Source: an uncultured Coriobacteriaceae bacterium
GTDB taxonomy: Bacteria > Actinomycetota > Coriobacteriia > Coriobacteriales > Eggerthellaceae
DNA length: 14,570 nucleotides
NCBI GenBank assembly: GCA_900539675.1
Contig: UQDJ01000040.1
Span: 1-14,570 of the forward strand
Reading direction: 5' to 3'
Part shown: positions 1 through 6,995 of the stretch, piece after piece
Layout: every line of letters starts with the position of its first letter
Position numbering within the stretch: position 1 is the stretch's first letter
Notes under the pieces: model-generated
The model's input: only the letters and a program-made list of their open reading frames with translations
Told to the model about the DNA's origin: nothing
Databases searched by the model: none
Translations under genes and position numbers: made by a program

Positions 1-166
1 AGGTACCGGATTCGCCACCGGTTACAAAGCGCAGTTCGCTTGAATCGGAGCCTGCATTGTCTCCGCCGTTGGAGTTACCGGAATTGGAACTGCCGCAGCC
101 AACCAATGCGAACGCCAGAGCGGCTACCATTGCAGCGGTGACAAGGGCAAGAAGTTTCTTCTTCAT
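1..166 (-). CDS. TRAP transporter TAXI-family solute-binding lipoprotein, N-terminal part (runs off the window)
   Basis: Reading the minus strand from the ATG at 166 gives 55 codons before the window edge. The protein starts MKKKLLALVTAAMVAALAFA and then has a lipobox-like LVGC, so Cys24 should be the lipidated residue after signal peptidase II cleavage. A Ser/Asn/Gly-rich linker (about residues 25-42) follows, then ELRFVTGGESGT at the cut edge. The strand opening with T-G-G-x-x-G-T is the typical start of the mature domain in TAXI-family TRAP receptors, which bind carboxylates or amino acids outside the membrane and pass them to DctQM-type permeases. The ribosome binding site GAAAGGG (180-174) lies 7 nt before the ATG. 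The gene diverges from the LysR gene at 322. The permease genes would lie outside the window. The lipoprotein call is firm; the TAXI assignment rests on one short motif. Confidence 0.75.
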   Translation of the reverse strand, partial: MKKKLLALVTAAMVAALAFALVGCGSSNSGNSNGGDNAGSDSSELRFVTGGESGT

Positions 167-255
167 GATCCATCCCTTTCAATAATGTCGAGTGTGTTAC
201 CAGCGTCGATATTTTAGATGAATTGAGGAGATTTAAGGGTGAAATATCAAATTAA

Positions 256-273
256 TTTTGTTAGATTACAAAA
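256..273. promoter_or_regulatory. Inverted repeat between divergent lipoprotein and LysR genes, possible LysR site
   Basis: TTTTGT (256-261) and ACAAAA (268-273) are perfect inverted arms around a 6-bp spacer, in the 155-bp gap between the divergent genes. LysR regulators commonly bind AT-rich T-N11-A dyads beside their own gene. A weak promoter for the LysR gene may lie just upstream, TTGAGG (223-228) with a 16-bp gap to TATCAA (245-250). Position supports the call; the sequence alone does not prove binding. Confidence 0.3.
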
Positions 274-321
274 ATAGTTGGATAACGGTTGTCTTTGACG
301 GGCGAAAGGGCATATGGAGTC

Positions 322-1260
322 ATGGTCTTAGATGGATGGGATTGGTTTATATCTCTTTCAGAAGAAGAAAGCTTTACCAAGGCAGCCGAACGCTTACAGG
401 TATCCCAGCAAACACTGAGTGCTCGTCTCAATGCGCTAGAAAAGGCGCTTGATGTTCGTCTGGTTACGCGTAGTACGCCTATTGCTCTTACGCCAGCAGG
501 AATGGTGTTCTTACTCTACGCGCGCGAACAGAAGCAGGCGCAGCAGGATATGATGCGCGAAATTGGCGAAGTGACGGGTAGCGGAGCTGGCATCATCAAG
601 ATTGGCATTTCGCATGTGCGCAGCCAGACCTTAATGCCGATTACCGTTAAAAAGATTCGCGAACGTTTGCCTAAGATGCGCGTCATGTTGATTGAACGCA
701 CGAATCGTGAACTATTGCGCATGGCTGAACATGGTGAAGTGGATGCGGTTATTGCTCGTTTTGATGATGTGCATCCCGGTGTGGAATTAACGCCGCTCTA
801 TCAGGAAGAGATTGTAATTGCCCTGCGCCGTGATGTTTTAGAAAAGGCAATAGGTAAAAAGGGGAGCGAAGCGTTAGCTGAAATGGAACAAGCCGGAGTT
901 TCGGCTCTTAAAGAATGTCCGTTTGTATTGGGCACCCTTGACGATATAGCAGGTCGTATTGGGTATTCGGTATTGCGCAATGCAGGAATTAAAAAGCCTC
1001 ACATTGTGGCAATCAGTGAAAATATGCGTACGTTATTGGGTATGGCGGCAGAAGGATTAGGCGCTATCTTTTGTCCTGCAAATTTGGTTCCCGCAACTCG
1101 GGATGAGGGACCTACGGCTCTGCTCCATTTTTCCTTGTCGAAGCAGGCTCGTTACAGTATTTCGCTTGGCATCCCGTCTCAGGGCGAACAATGGAGTGCT
1201 TTGAGTGTTATGAAAGAATGCCTTGACGAAGCGCTGAGCGAATTGAATATGATCCATTAA
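322..1260 (+). CDS. LysR-family transcriptional regulator (divergent from TAXI lipoprotein)
   Basis: Encodes 312 residues from the ATG at 322. The N-terminus has the LysR winged helix-turn-helix: WDWFISLSEEESFTKAAERL, then QVSQQTLSARLNALEKAL and a wing ending in LTPAG (about residues 6-60). A linker helix and a periplasmic-binding-like effector domain (about 90-300) follow, and the length is usual for the family. A TTG at 289 would add 11 residues, but the alignment of the start with LysR proteins and the AAAGGG at 305-310 favour 322. The gene diverges from the TAXI-type lipoprotein, the classical arrangement for a LysR protein controlling its neighbour, so control of that TRAP system is likely but inferred. 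The effector is unknown. No good intrinsic terminator follows. The stop codon lies inside a 13-bp tandem repeat. Confidence 0.9.
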   Translation: MVLDGWDWFISLSEEESFTKAAERLQVSQQTLSARLNALEKALDVRLVTRSTPIALTPAGMVFLLYAREQKQAQQDMMREIGEVTGSGAGIIKIGISHVRSQTLMPITVKKIRERLPKMRVMLIERTNRELLRMAEHGEVDAVIARFDDVHPGVELTPLYQEEIVIALRRDVLEKAIGKKGSEALAEMEQAGVSALKECPFVLGTLDDIAGRIGYSVLRNAGIKKPHIVAISENMRTLLGMAAEGLGAIFCPANLVPATRDEGPTALLHFSLSKQARYSISLGIPSQGEQWSALSVMKECLDEALSELNMIH

Positions 1261-1287
1261 GATGCAGCATTAAGATGCTTCATTAAG
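1255..1287. repeat. 13-bp tandem repeat, 2.5 copies, spanning the LysR stop codon
   Basis: CATTAAGATGCAG (1255-1267), CATTAAGATGCTT (1268-1280) and a partial CATTAAG (1281-1287). The first unit includes the last His codon and the TAA stop of the LysR gene. The remaining spacer to about 1466 has no clear gene or promoter. Confidence 0.8.
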
Positions 1288-1466
1288 CAAAGAGAATTTC
1301 ATACAACGGCTTACAGCACACTTTGGCCGCCCACTTGCTTGCTAATTTACTTTCAATAAGCTCTACGATTCCTGTAGGGCTAAGATCACATTCAAAGATA
1401 GGTACATAAGTTTAAAAAAGTAAGGCTAAGCCTAAGAGCCTTGTCTCTGATATGCCTCAAACGTAA

Positions 1467-1496
1467 AAAGGGAGGAAGCAAATGCTTCCTCCCTTT
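1467..1496 (-). terminator. Intrinsic terminator of the minus-strand acyl-CoA dehydrogenase
   Basis: Perfect 13-bp stem AAAGGGAGGAAGC (1467-1479) / GCTTCCTCCCTTT (1484-1496) with a 4-nt loop. On the minus strand the stem runs into a short T tract (TTTTTACG), so it ends transcripts from the gene whose stop is at 1536. On the plus strand CCGG follows, so it would be poor for the LysR gene. Confidence 0.85.
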
Positions 1497-1535
1497 CCGG
1501 AATCTTGCCAAGACAACTCTTGGTGAGAGCCAGAA

Positions 1536-2759
1536 CTAGTCGAGTTTAGAACCAGCGATCCAGGTCTGGTACTCGAGGGTGCCGTCGTGATCCTCAATGC
1601 CCTTAGCAATGGTGATACGCTGAACGGTAGGAGCACCTTCCTCAAGCCACATAGCGCGGCAGTCGCGGTAGAGGAGCTCGGTAGGACCATAAGGAGAATC
1701 CTCGAAGTAGCCGTCGCCACCGAAGATCTCGAGCATTTCGTCGGAAACGAGACGAACAGTGTCGATGGAGAACAGCTTGCAGATTGCAGCCTTCTCGGAG
1801 ATGTATTCGCCTTCTGGATCCAGATCGAAGTCGTCGCAGAAGTCGATGATTGCGCAGCGCAAGCAGTGAATCATCATCTGCATGTTAGCCAACTTCACGC
1901 GGATAGCCTGGCGCTTAATGATCGGCTTACCGAAGGTTACACGGTCGCGAGCACGAGCGATAGCCATCTCGAACATACGCTGAGAAATACCCAGGTTAGA
2001 AGTTGCGATGTGTACACGGGAAACAGCGAGAGAGTGCATAGCAACCTTCATGCCTTCACCGCGCTTGCCCAGCATCAATTCGGGCTCGAGTTCAACGTTG
2101 GTGAACTTCAGACCGGTGTGACCGGAGCCACGGCAGCCCATCATGTGAGGCATAGGAACGAGCTCGAAACCAGGCTTGTCCATAGGTACGAAGAATGCGG
2201 ACAGACGGTCGTCGCCCTTCTTGTCAGGGTCGGTTACGCAGATTACGTAAGAGAACTGAGAGCAGTCGGTGTGGGAGATGAGCCACTTTTCACCGTTGAG
2301 GATCCACTTGCCCTTTTCTTCGTCCCATACAGCGGTGGAGTGCAGGTCAGCACCGGTGCCGCCGGACTTTTCGGTCAGAGCGAAGTTGGTGAAGATCGTC
2401 TTGTCCTGGAACAGAGGCATGTACTTTTCCTTGATTTCGGGCTGGCCGAAGTCGTCAAGGATGCGCCAGTTCAAGTCAGATGCATAGTGCATGTGCATAC
2501 GCATGCCCGAAGGACCACGGGAGAACTCTTCCTGAACCTGAAGAATTTCCTTCTCGTTGAGGCCCCATCCACCGTACTCTACAGGCAGAGAGAAACGATA
2601 GATGTCGTTGTCAATGTTGGACTGGTAGAACTTCTCGGGGAACTTGTTGGTTACCTCGATTTCCTTCTGCCATTCCGTGTAAGGACCTTCTACCAGAGCG
2701 CGAATCTTCTTCAGATACGCTTTAAACTGCTCGTCGGTGATGGTTGCATTCGGATTCAT
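1536..2759 (-). CDS. Acyl-CoA dehydrogenase family flavoprotein with C-terminal catalytic Glu
   Basis: A 407-residue FAD enzyme of the acyl-CoA dehydrogenase superfamily, which oxidises acyl-CoA or, in anaerobes, reduces enoyl-CoA with electrons from an ETF. The N-terminal helical domain covers about 1-125. The FAD/substrate loop FALTEKSGGTGAD is at 126-138, followed by KWILNGEKWLISH (151-163). The C-terminal helical domain has the FAD contact RVTFGKPI (273-280), the FGGDGYFED segment (346-354) and YRDCRAMWLEEGAPTVQR (364-381). Glu374-Gly375 sits where most family members place the catalytic base. The helix G position holds Ser247-Arg248, so Glu374 should be the base. AGGAGGG (2769-2763) precedes the ATG closely. 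The gene is a single unit with its own terminator, divergent from the caiA-fixABCX cluster. The substrate cannot be told. It may share FixAB as electron partner (inference). Confidence 0.9.
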   Translation of the reverse strand: MNPNATITDEQFKAYLKKIRALVEGPYTEWQKEIEVTNKFPEKFYQSNIDNDIYRFSLPVEYGGWGLNEKEILQVQEEFSRGPSGMRMHMHYASDLNWRILDDFGQPEIKEKYMPLFQDKTIFTNFALTEKSGGTGADLHSTAVWDEEKGKWILNGEKWLISHTDCSQFSYVICVTDPDKKGDDRLSAFFVPMDKPGFELVPMPHMMGCRGSGHTGLKFTNVELEPELMLGKRGEGMKVAMHSLAVSRVHIATSNLGISQRMFEMAIARARDRVTFGKPIIKRQAIRVKLANMQMMIHCLRCAIIDFCDDFDLDPEGEYISEKAAICKLFSIDTVRLVSDEMLEIFGGDGYFEDSPYGPTELLYRDCRAMWLEEGAPTVQRITIAKGIEDHDGTLEYQTWIAGSKLD

Positions 2760-2927
2760 AAACCCTCCTAATCGGTTTGATGAATGGAGTCGGGTTTGAC
2801 TCCTGTTTAACCCTTATGCGGCAGATTCCGGATATTCCGCTACGAGAAGTTTATCATCGGGGCGCTTGCAGGTGTCCAATAGGATATGAACGGTTTTATA
2901 TCTGCTTTTTATAGGAGACCTCTATCG

Positions 2928-2940
2928 TTCAACGGTTGAA
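2928..2940. promoter_or_regulatory. Perfect T-N11-A dyad upstream of the minus-strand acyl-CoA dehydrogenase
   Basis: TTCAACGGTTGAA is a perfect 13-bp palindrome around G2934, with the T-N11-A form favoured by LysR proteins. It lies about 170 bp upstream of the ATG at 2759. An imperfect dyad (2911-2925, ATAGGAG/CTCTAT) sits next to it. Two LysR genes in the window are candidate binders; this is inference. Confidence 0.35.
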
Positions 2941-3161
2941 ATTCAGGGTCTTTAATGAATGAAGTCAACTATCTGGAACGATGTCAGTGGACGAATTCGC
3001 ACCGTGAACGGCAGTTTTAATAACAATTTACGAAATTCTTTAAAGCTTTCTTTGAATGCCAGATGGCAAGTTAGCAAACCTGAATGAATGGATTTTTGAA
3101 ATGTTGTGCAATTTCCTATGGGTTTCGGTGTTCAGATGAATCAATCGCCATTTTTGCATTA

Positions 3162-3191
3162 ATTGGGGTTTGATTGGGGTTTGATTGGGGG
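3162..3191. repeat. 11-bp tandem repeat, 2.7 copies
   Basis: ATTGGGGTTTG occurs at 3162-3172 and 3173-3183 exactly, followed by a partial ATTGGGG at 3184-3190. G-runs of four recur every 11 bp. No gene overlaps it. Confidence 0.85.
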
Positions 3192-3264
3192 AGTCAATCC
3201 GAACATCGTTATCAATTCGATCACCATAAATAACCTGAACATCATTAACAACCCGAACCTTACT

Positions 3265-3414
3265 AAATAAGTAAGCAATGCTAAGTGGCAACGCTGAGCA
3301 AGCGATGCCAAATAACCAATGCCATACAAGCGCTGCTAAGTGGCAATGTCAAATAAGTAAGCAGGCAATGTCATAAACATTAGTGCGAAGCAATGCCATT
3401 AACATCAGTGCGGT
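3265..3414. repeat. Degenerate repeat field built on GCAATG and TAAGTGGCAA words
   Basis: The clearest part is a 25-bp tandem pair at 3365-3389 and 3390-3414 (both start GCAATG and contain AACAT and AGTGCG; about 20 of 25 bases agree). Upstream, CTAAGTGGCAA occurs at 3281-3291 and again near 3335, and AAATAAGTAAGCA occurs near 3265 and 3351. Related words such as GCGATGCCA and CCAATGCCA lie between. No spacers of constant length, so not CRISPR. Confidence 0.65.
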
Positions 3415-3926
3415 ACTCATGCCCTTTAAACTTGCAACCTTTACTGGATAACTAATTGGTCGGATCAAATAGACCGTTAAAGCTGACGATGTCACTGCAA
3501 GGATGTCCGCGCTCTTGTGCTCTTATTGCTTACTTTATTAATTGGTTAATTGGTGAAGCCGAAGATGTTTCTTTGAGCGGAATCGCCATTAGACTCAATC
3601 GATAGACGCTGGTTTTACAAATTGTTGATACGACGTGATGCAAATGTGGTGAAATTGTGCGTAAATCCCCAGAAGATCTATCACTTTTTATTACTGCAGC
3701 TTCGAAGAACGTATTTCTCAAAAGAATAAATATCTGTGCATTTCAGATTATTGCCTATTCGATCTTTAGCGCAGTCCAACCCGCGAGAGAAGGATCCAAA
3801 AATGGTCCGAGACCGATTTGTCGTCAAACCGAGATGAAACCTAGTTCAAACCCGCATCAATAGATTCGCCCTATAAAAACACGTCTATTGAATCGAAAAT
3901 TCCTTGCATCAAACGCAGAATTTCTG

Positions 3927-3955
3927 TTGGGCAGGCTCCTTTTTCCGCTTACACT
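3927..3955 (+). promoter_or_regulatory. Possible sigma-70-type promoter of the caiA-fix cluster
   Basis: TTGGGC (3927-3932) and TACACT (3950-3955) are 17 bp apart and would give a leader of roughly 85 nt before the ATG at 4048. Both boxes match the consensus only partly. The downstream leader can form a 7-bp hairpin CTGGCGG (3979-3985) / CTGCCAG (3992-3998) with one G-U pair. Confidence 0.3.
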
Positions 3956-4047
3956 TTACCAAGCAGAAAGTCCATTTTCTGGCGGTTTGTGCTGCCAGGA
4001 CTAGTTCATCCGTATTTTCATAACTGGGTGAGGAGAAGGAGAAGATT

Positions 4048-5199
4048 ATGGATTATGGTCTAACCGACGAGCAGGAACTTCTTGTTGAGTCCCTCAAGGA
4101 GTACGCTGATCGCTACTTTGATGACGAATCCGTAAAGCAAATGTACGAAAACCACCAGGTTACCGCAGAAGCTCAGGATGCTTACCGCGATGCTGGTTTC
4201 CCATTCATGGGTCTTCCCGAAGAAGTGGGCGGCATTCCTACGGACCACGTCACCTTGGGTCTTATGACCGAGAAGCTCTATGAGTTCACTGGTGCCATGA
4301 CCCCGTTCATGACCGGCATGCTTGCCTGCGCTGACCTGGCTGAATTCGGTACTCCCGAACAGGCTTCCGTCATCATGGAAGAATATGAAAAGTCTGGCCA
4401 GTCTGTTGCAGCTCTTTGCCTTTCCGAACCCGGTGCAGGTTCCGATAACATGGGTATGACCATGACTTCTAAGAAGCAGGCAGATGGCACCTATGTTCTG
4501 AATGGTCAGAAGACTTGGGTTACCAATGGTGCAGACGTACCTTATCTGTTGGTCATTGCTAAGGATGAAGATCCAGCTCGCGAAAACAACAAGATGTCCT
4601 TGTGGCTGGTAAAGCGCGAAACCGTAGGTGTTTCCACTGCTCATTTGACCAAGATCGGTCAGCACACCGTTCCCTTTGTAGATGTATTCTTCGACAACGT
4701 GGTTGTAACCGAAGATCAGCGCGTTGGCGAACAGGGTGCTGGTTGGCTGTTGCTCATGAAGAACTTCGAGTTCGAGCGCTGCTTGGTTGTTGCTCAGGGT
4801 CTTGGTCTTGCACAGGCTGCTCAGAACGACGCTGTAGCTTATGCGAAGGATCGTATCGCTTTTGGTAAGCCGATCATCACCAACCCCCGTGTTCAGGGCC
4901 TTATCGAAGAAAACGAAATCATTCTTCAGCAGACCCGTCATTGGCTCTACTACTGCCTCTGGAAGCTTGATCAGGGTGAGTCCATCAACGCTGACATCGC
5001 TATGTTGAAGTCCTGGGGTACCCGCGCACACGTTCAGGTAGCTTGCAACGCCATCGAAGTTTATGGCGGCTTGGGTTATACCGAAGAAGTTCGTGTGGGT
5101 CGCATTTGGCGTGACCTTCGTGGTAACATGCTTGCTGGCGGTACGTGCGAGGTTATGGACTACATCGCTGGTCGCGCAGTTCCGAAGTGGTATAAGTAA
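4048..5199 (+). CDS. caiA: CaiA-like enoyl-CoA reductase / acyl-CoA dehydrogenase
   Basis: Encodes 383 residues, close to the 380 of E. coli CaiA (crotonobetainyl-CoA reductase). It shows an N-terminal helical domain (MDYGLTDEQELLVESL), the FAD loop CLSEPGAGSDNMG (124-136), YVLNGQKTWVTNGAD (149-163), the FAD contact RIAFGKPI (269-276), and the end RIWRDLRGNMLAGGTCEVM (352-370) before AGRAVPKWYK. Where most relatives have Glu-Gly-Thr it has Gly364-Gly365-Thr366. Glu243-Arg244 in helix G matches the alternative catalytic Glu site known from isovaleryl-CoA dehydrogenase, and CaiA as I recall it shares both traits. A GGAGAAGGAGAAG ribosome site precedes the ATG. The fixA start is 63 nt downstream, so ETF delivery of electrons to this enzyme is very likely. 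The gene symbol marks family resemblance; the true substrate may not be crotonobetainyl-CoA. Confidence 0.85.
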   Translation: MDYGLTDEQELLVESLKEYADRYFDDESVKQMYENHQVTAEAQDAYRDAGFPFMGLPEEVGGIPTDHVTLGLMTEKLYEFTGAMTPFMTGMLACADLAEFGTPEQASVIMEEYEKSGQSVAALCLSEPGAGSDNMGMTMTSKKQADGTYVLNGQKTWVTNGADVPYLLVIAKDEDPARENNKMSLWLVKRETVGVSTAHLTKIGQHTVPFVDVFFDNVVVTEDQRVGEQGAGWLLLMKNFEFERCLVVAQGLGLAQAAQNDAVAYAKDRIAFGKPIITNPRVQGLIEENEIILQQTRHWLYYCLWKLDQGESINADIAMLKSWGTRAHVQVACNAIEVYGGLGYTEEVRVGRIWRDLRGNMLAGGTCEVMDYIAGRAVPKWYK

Positions 5200-5262
5200 C
5201 TAACACGTAGCGTAAAAACTCCCTTTTGTAGGTAATACAAGGAGAATAGGAGCAAGGAAGTT

Positions 5263-6018
5263 ATGAAAATTGTTGTCGCAGTAAAGGTAGTTGCTGACGA
5301 CCAGGACATTTTTGTTGCTGGAGATCGTTCGCTCGACTACTCTAAGGCCCATCAGATCATTAGTGCCTACGACAAGAACGCAATCGAAGCTGCAGCTCAG
5401 TTGGCTGCTGCAAACGAAGGTTCCTCCGTTGTAGTGATCAGTGCGGCTACCTCCAAGGCTACTGACGCTAAGCTGAAGAAGGACATCCTGTCCCGTGGCG
5501 TTGACGAGCTGTTCATGGTTGCTGATGACTCTCTGGAAACCGCAGACTCTTATGCAACTGCGCAGGTTTTGAAGGGCATCATCGACGAGAAGGTATCCGA
5601 TTACGACCTGATCCTCACGGGCGACGGTTCTGCTGACTTCTATGCTGGTCAGGTAAACGTACAGCTCGCAGCTGCTCTGGGCGTTCCTACCATCAATGAG
5701 GTAACCGGCATTACCGCTGAAGGTGACAAGGTTGTTGTAGAGCGCACCCTGGAAGAAGAAGTAGAGGAAATCGAAGTACCTCTGCCTGCAGTTGTTGCTG
5801 TATCTCCTTCCATCGGCGAGCCTCGCATCCCTGGCATGCGTGAGATTCTTGCAGCAGGCAAGAAGCCTTCCACCGTTGAGGACCTCTCTGGTGCTCTCGA
5901 TTCCAAGGTTGAGTATGAGGAGATCAAGGCTCCTGAACTCGCACCCCGTAAGCAGCAGATCTTCGAAGAAGGCGACATCGACGCATTTGCAGCCGCTGTT
6001 GCTGAGGCACTCAAGTAA
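5263..6018 (+). CDS. fixA: Electron transfer flavoprotein beta-type subunit FixA
   Basis: A 251-residue ETF beta-family protein that pairs with FixB to carry electrons. It matches E. coli FixA along its length: DDQDI near residue 12, SLDYSKAHQIISAYDKNAIEAA (23-44), KKDILSRGVDEL (72-83), TGDGSADFYAGQV (119-131) and EVPLPAVVAVSPSIGEPRIPGMREIL (171-196), with AAGKKP after it, as in the ETF beta signature. The ATG has AGGAGC and AAGGAAG just upstream, the nearer being only a few bases away. It lies 63 nt after the CaiA-like gene, whose gap holds a small TTGTA/TACAA hairpin but no clear terminator, so co-transcription is likely. The fixB gene starts 20 nt after its stop. Confidence 0.95.
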   Translation: MKIVVAVKVVADDQDIFVAGDRSLDYSKAHQIISAYDKNAIEAAAQLAAANEGSSVVVISAATSKATDAKLKKDILSRGVDELFMVADDSLETADSYATAQVLKGIIDEKVSDYDLILTGDGSADFYAGQVNVQLAAALGVPTINEVTGITAEGDKVVVERTLEEEVEEIEVPLPAVVAVSPSIGEPRIPGMREILAAGKKPSTVEDLSGALDSKVEYEEIKAPELAPRKQQIFEEGDIDAFAAAVAEALK

Positions 6019-6038
6019 AGAGAAGGCGGTAATAACAC

Positions 6039-6923
6039 ATGAAAGCATTTGTTCTTGCAGAAACCACCGATGCTCAGCGCTCTCTTTGTGCTGGTGCACG
6101 TTCTATCGCCGACGAGGTTGTACTCGCTGTAGTTAAGGGTGCTCCTCTGACCGGCGTTGCCGATAAGGCTTATGACATTGAGCTCCCTGCTGGCGAGCCT
6201 GTTGAAAACGCTGCTGGTGGCGTTCAGGCTGCTTATGAAGCTGCTCAGCCCGACGTAGTACTCGTAGAGCCCACTCCGCGCAACAAGATCCTTGCTGGTC
6301 TTCTTGCTGCAAAGATTGGTACTGCTGTCATCTCTGACGTAACCGCATTTGATGGCGACGAAGTTTCCAACATGTACTTCGGCGGTCTTGCTGTTACCAA
6401 GCAGAAGGCAACTGCAGCTAAGGTTTACACCGTAGCAGCTACTGCTTTTGCTGACGCAGAAGCTACCGGTACTGACGAAGTAGAGACCATCGCTTACACC
6501 GCTCCTGCTAAGCCTTTGGTTCTTCGTGGCACCAAGGAAGTACCTCGTGAGGGTGCTGACCTGACCAAGTGCGACGTTGTTGTTGGTGCTGGCCGTGGCT
6601 TCGCTGAGGAAGCTGACCTGCAGATGGCTCGCGACCTTTGCGCTAAGATTGGTGGCGAACTGGGCTGCTCTCGTCCTCTGGCTGAAAACGTTAACTGGAT
6701 GCCTCGTAACCTCTACATCGGCGTTTCCGGTTTGCAGCTGGCTCCCAAGGTTTACATTGCCCTGGGTATTTCTGGTCAGATGCAGCACATGGTAGGTGTA
6801 CAGGGTGCTGACACCATCATCGCTGTAAATAAGGATCAGAACGCTCCTATCTTCAAGCAGTGCGACTATGGTATCGTTGGCGATATCTACAAGGTTCTGC
6901 CTGCTCTGATTGAAAAGCTGTAA
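6039..6923 (+). CDS. fixB: Electron transfer flavoprotein alpha-type subunit FixB
   Basis: A 294-residue ETF alpha-family subunit that binds FAD and forms a heterodimer with FixA in the cytoplasm. The N-terminal domain (1 to about 165) opens MKAFVLAETTDAQRSL. The C-terminal FAD domain has CDVVVGAGRGF (178-188), CSRPL with Arg212, SGQMQHMVG (245-253) and NKDQNAPIFKQCDYGIVGD (264-282), which is the ETF alpha signature. AAGGCGG (6023-6029) serves as ribosome site, with 20 nt between fixA stop and this start. The length is somewhat short of typical ETF alpha, as expected for FixB proteins. Unusually for a fixABCX operon, a strong terminator follows directly (6941-6970). Confidence 0.95.
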   Translation: MKAFVLAETTDAQRSLCAGARSIADEVVLAVVKGAPLTGVADKAYDIELPAGEPVENAAGGVQAAYEAAQPDVVLVEPTPRNKILAGLLAAKIGTAVISDVTAFDGDEVSNMYFGGLAVTKQKATAAKVYTVAATAFADAEATGTDEVETIAYTAPAKPLVLRGTKEVPREGADLTKCDVVVGAGRGFAEEADLQMARDLCAKIGGELGCSRPLAENVNWMPRNLYIGVSGLQLAPKVYIALGISGQMQHMVGVQGADTIIAVNKDQNAPIFKQCDYGIVGDIYKVLPALIEKL

Positions 6924-6940
6924 AAATTAGCTTATTATTG

Positions 6941-6970
6941 CAGGGCGCAGATTTTCTGCGCCCTGTTTTT
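6941..6970 (+). terminator. Strong intrinsic terminator between fixB and fixC
   Basis: CAGGGCGCAGA (6941-6951), a TTT loop, TCTGCGCCCTG (6955-6965), then T5 (6966-6970). The stem is a perfect 11 bp and GC-rich. It ends 25 nt before the fixC ATG, so fixCX must depend on read-through or on another promoter. Confidence 0.9.
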
Positions 6971-6995
6971 ATATTCGCTCTCTGAAAGGAAAAGC

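Larger units (their letters stand above)
2760..4047. other. Long spacer between the two divergent acyl-CoA dehydrogenase genes
   Basis: About 1.3 kb without a convincing gene. It holds a small hairpin in the leader of the minus gene (GGAGTC 2786-2791 / GACTCC 2798-2803), a T-N11-A dyad (2928-2940), several degenerate direct repeats (3162-3414), a doubled TTAATTGG near 3540, and inverted arms CAATAGA (3858-3864) / TCTATTG (3884-3890) upstream of the caiA promoter. A GTG-started open frame at 3657-3863 faintly resembles a LysR helix-turn-helix but is too short and poorly conserved to call a gene. The rest is AT-rich and looks non-coding. Confidence 0.6.

Noticed and set aside
1587..2771. 394-codon open frame on the plus strand opposite the minus-strand acyl-CoA dehydrogenase
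   Set aside because: Its product shows no family motif, it lacks a ribosome site, and the opposite strand carries clear FAD-enzyme motifs; it is a codon-bias mirror.
3040..3291. 83-codon minus-strand frame within the long spacer
   Set aside because: It spans the 11-bp repeats, has no family resemblance and no convincing ribosome site.
4060..6788. Three long minus-strand open frames opposite caiA, fixA and fixB (4060-5031, 5200-6099, 5649-6788)
   Set aside because: Products are low-similarity Ser/Leu-rich sequences with no motif, and they overlap strongly supported genes.
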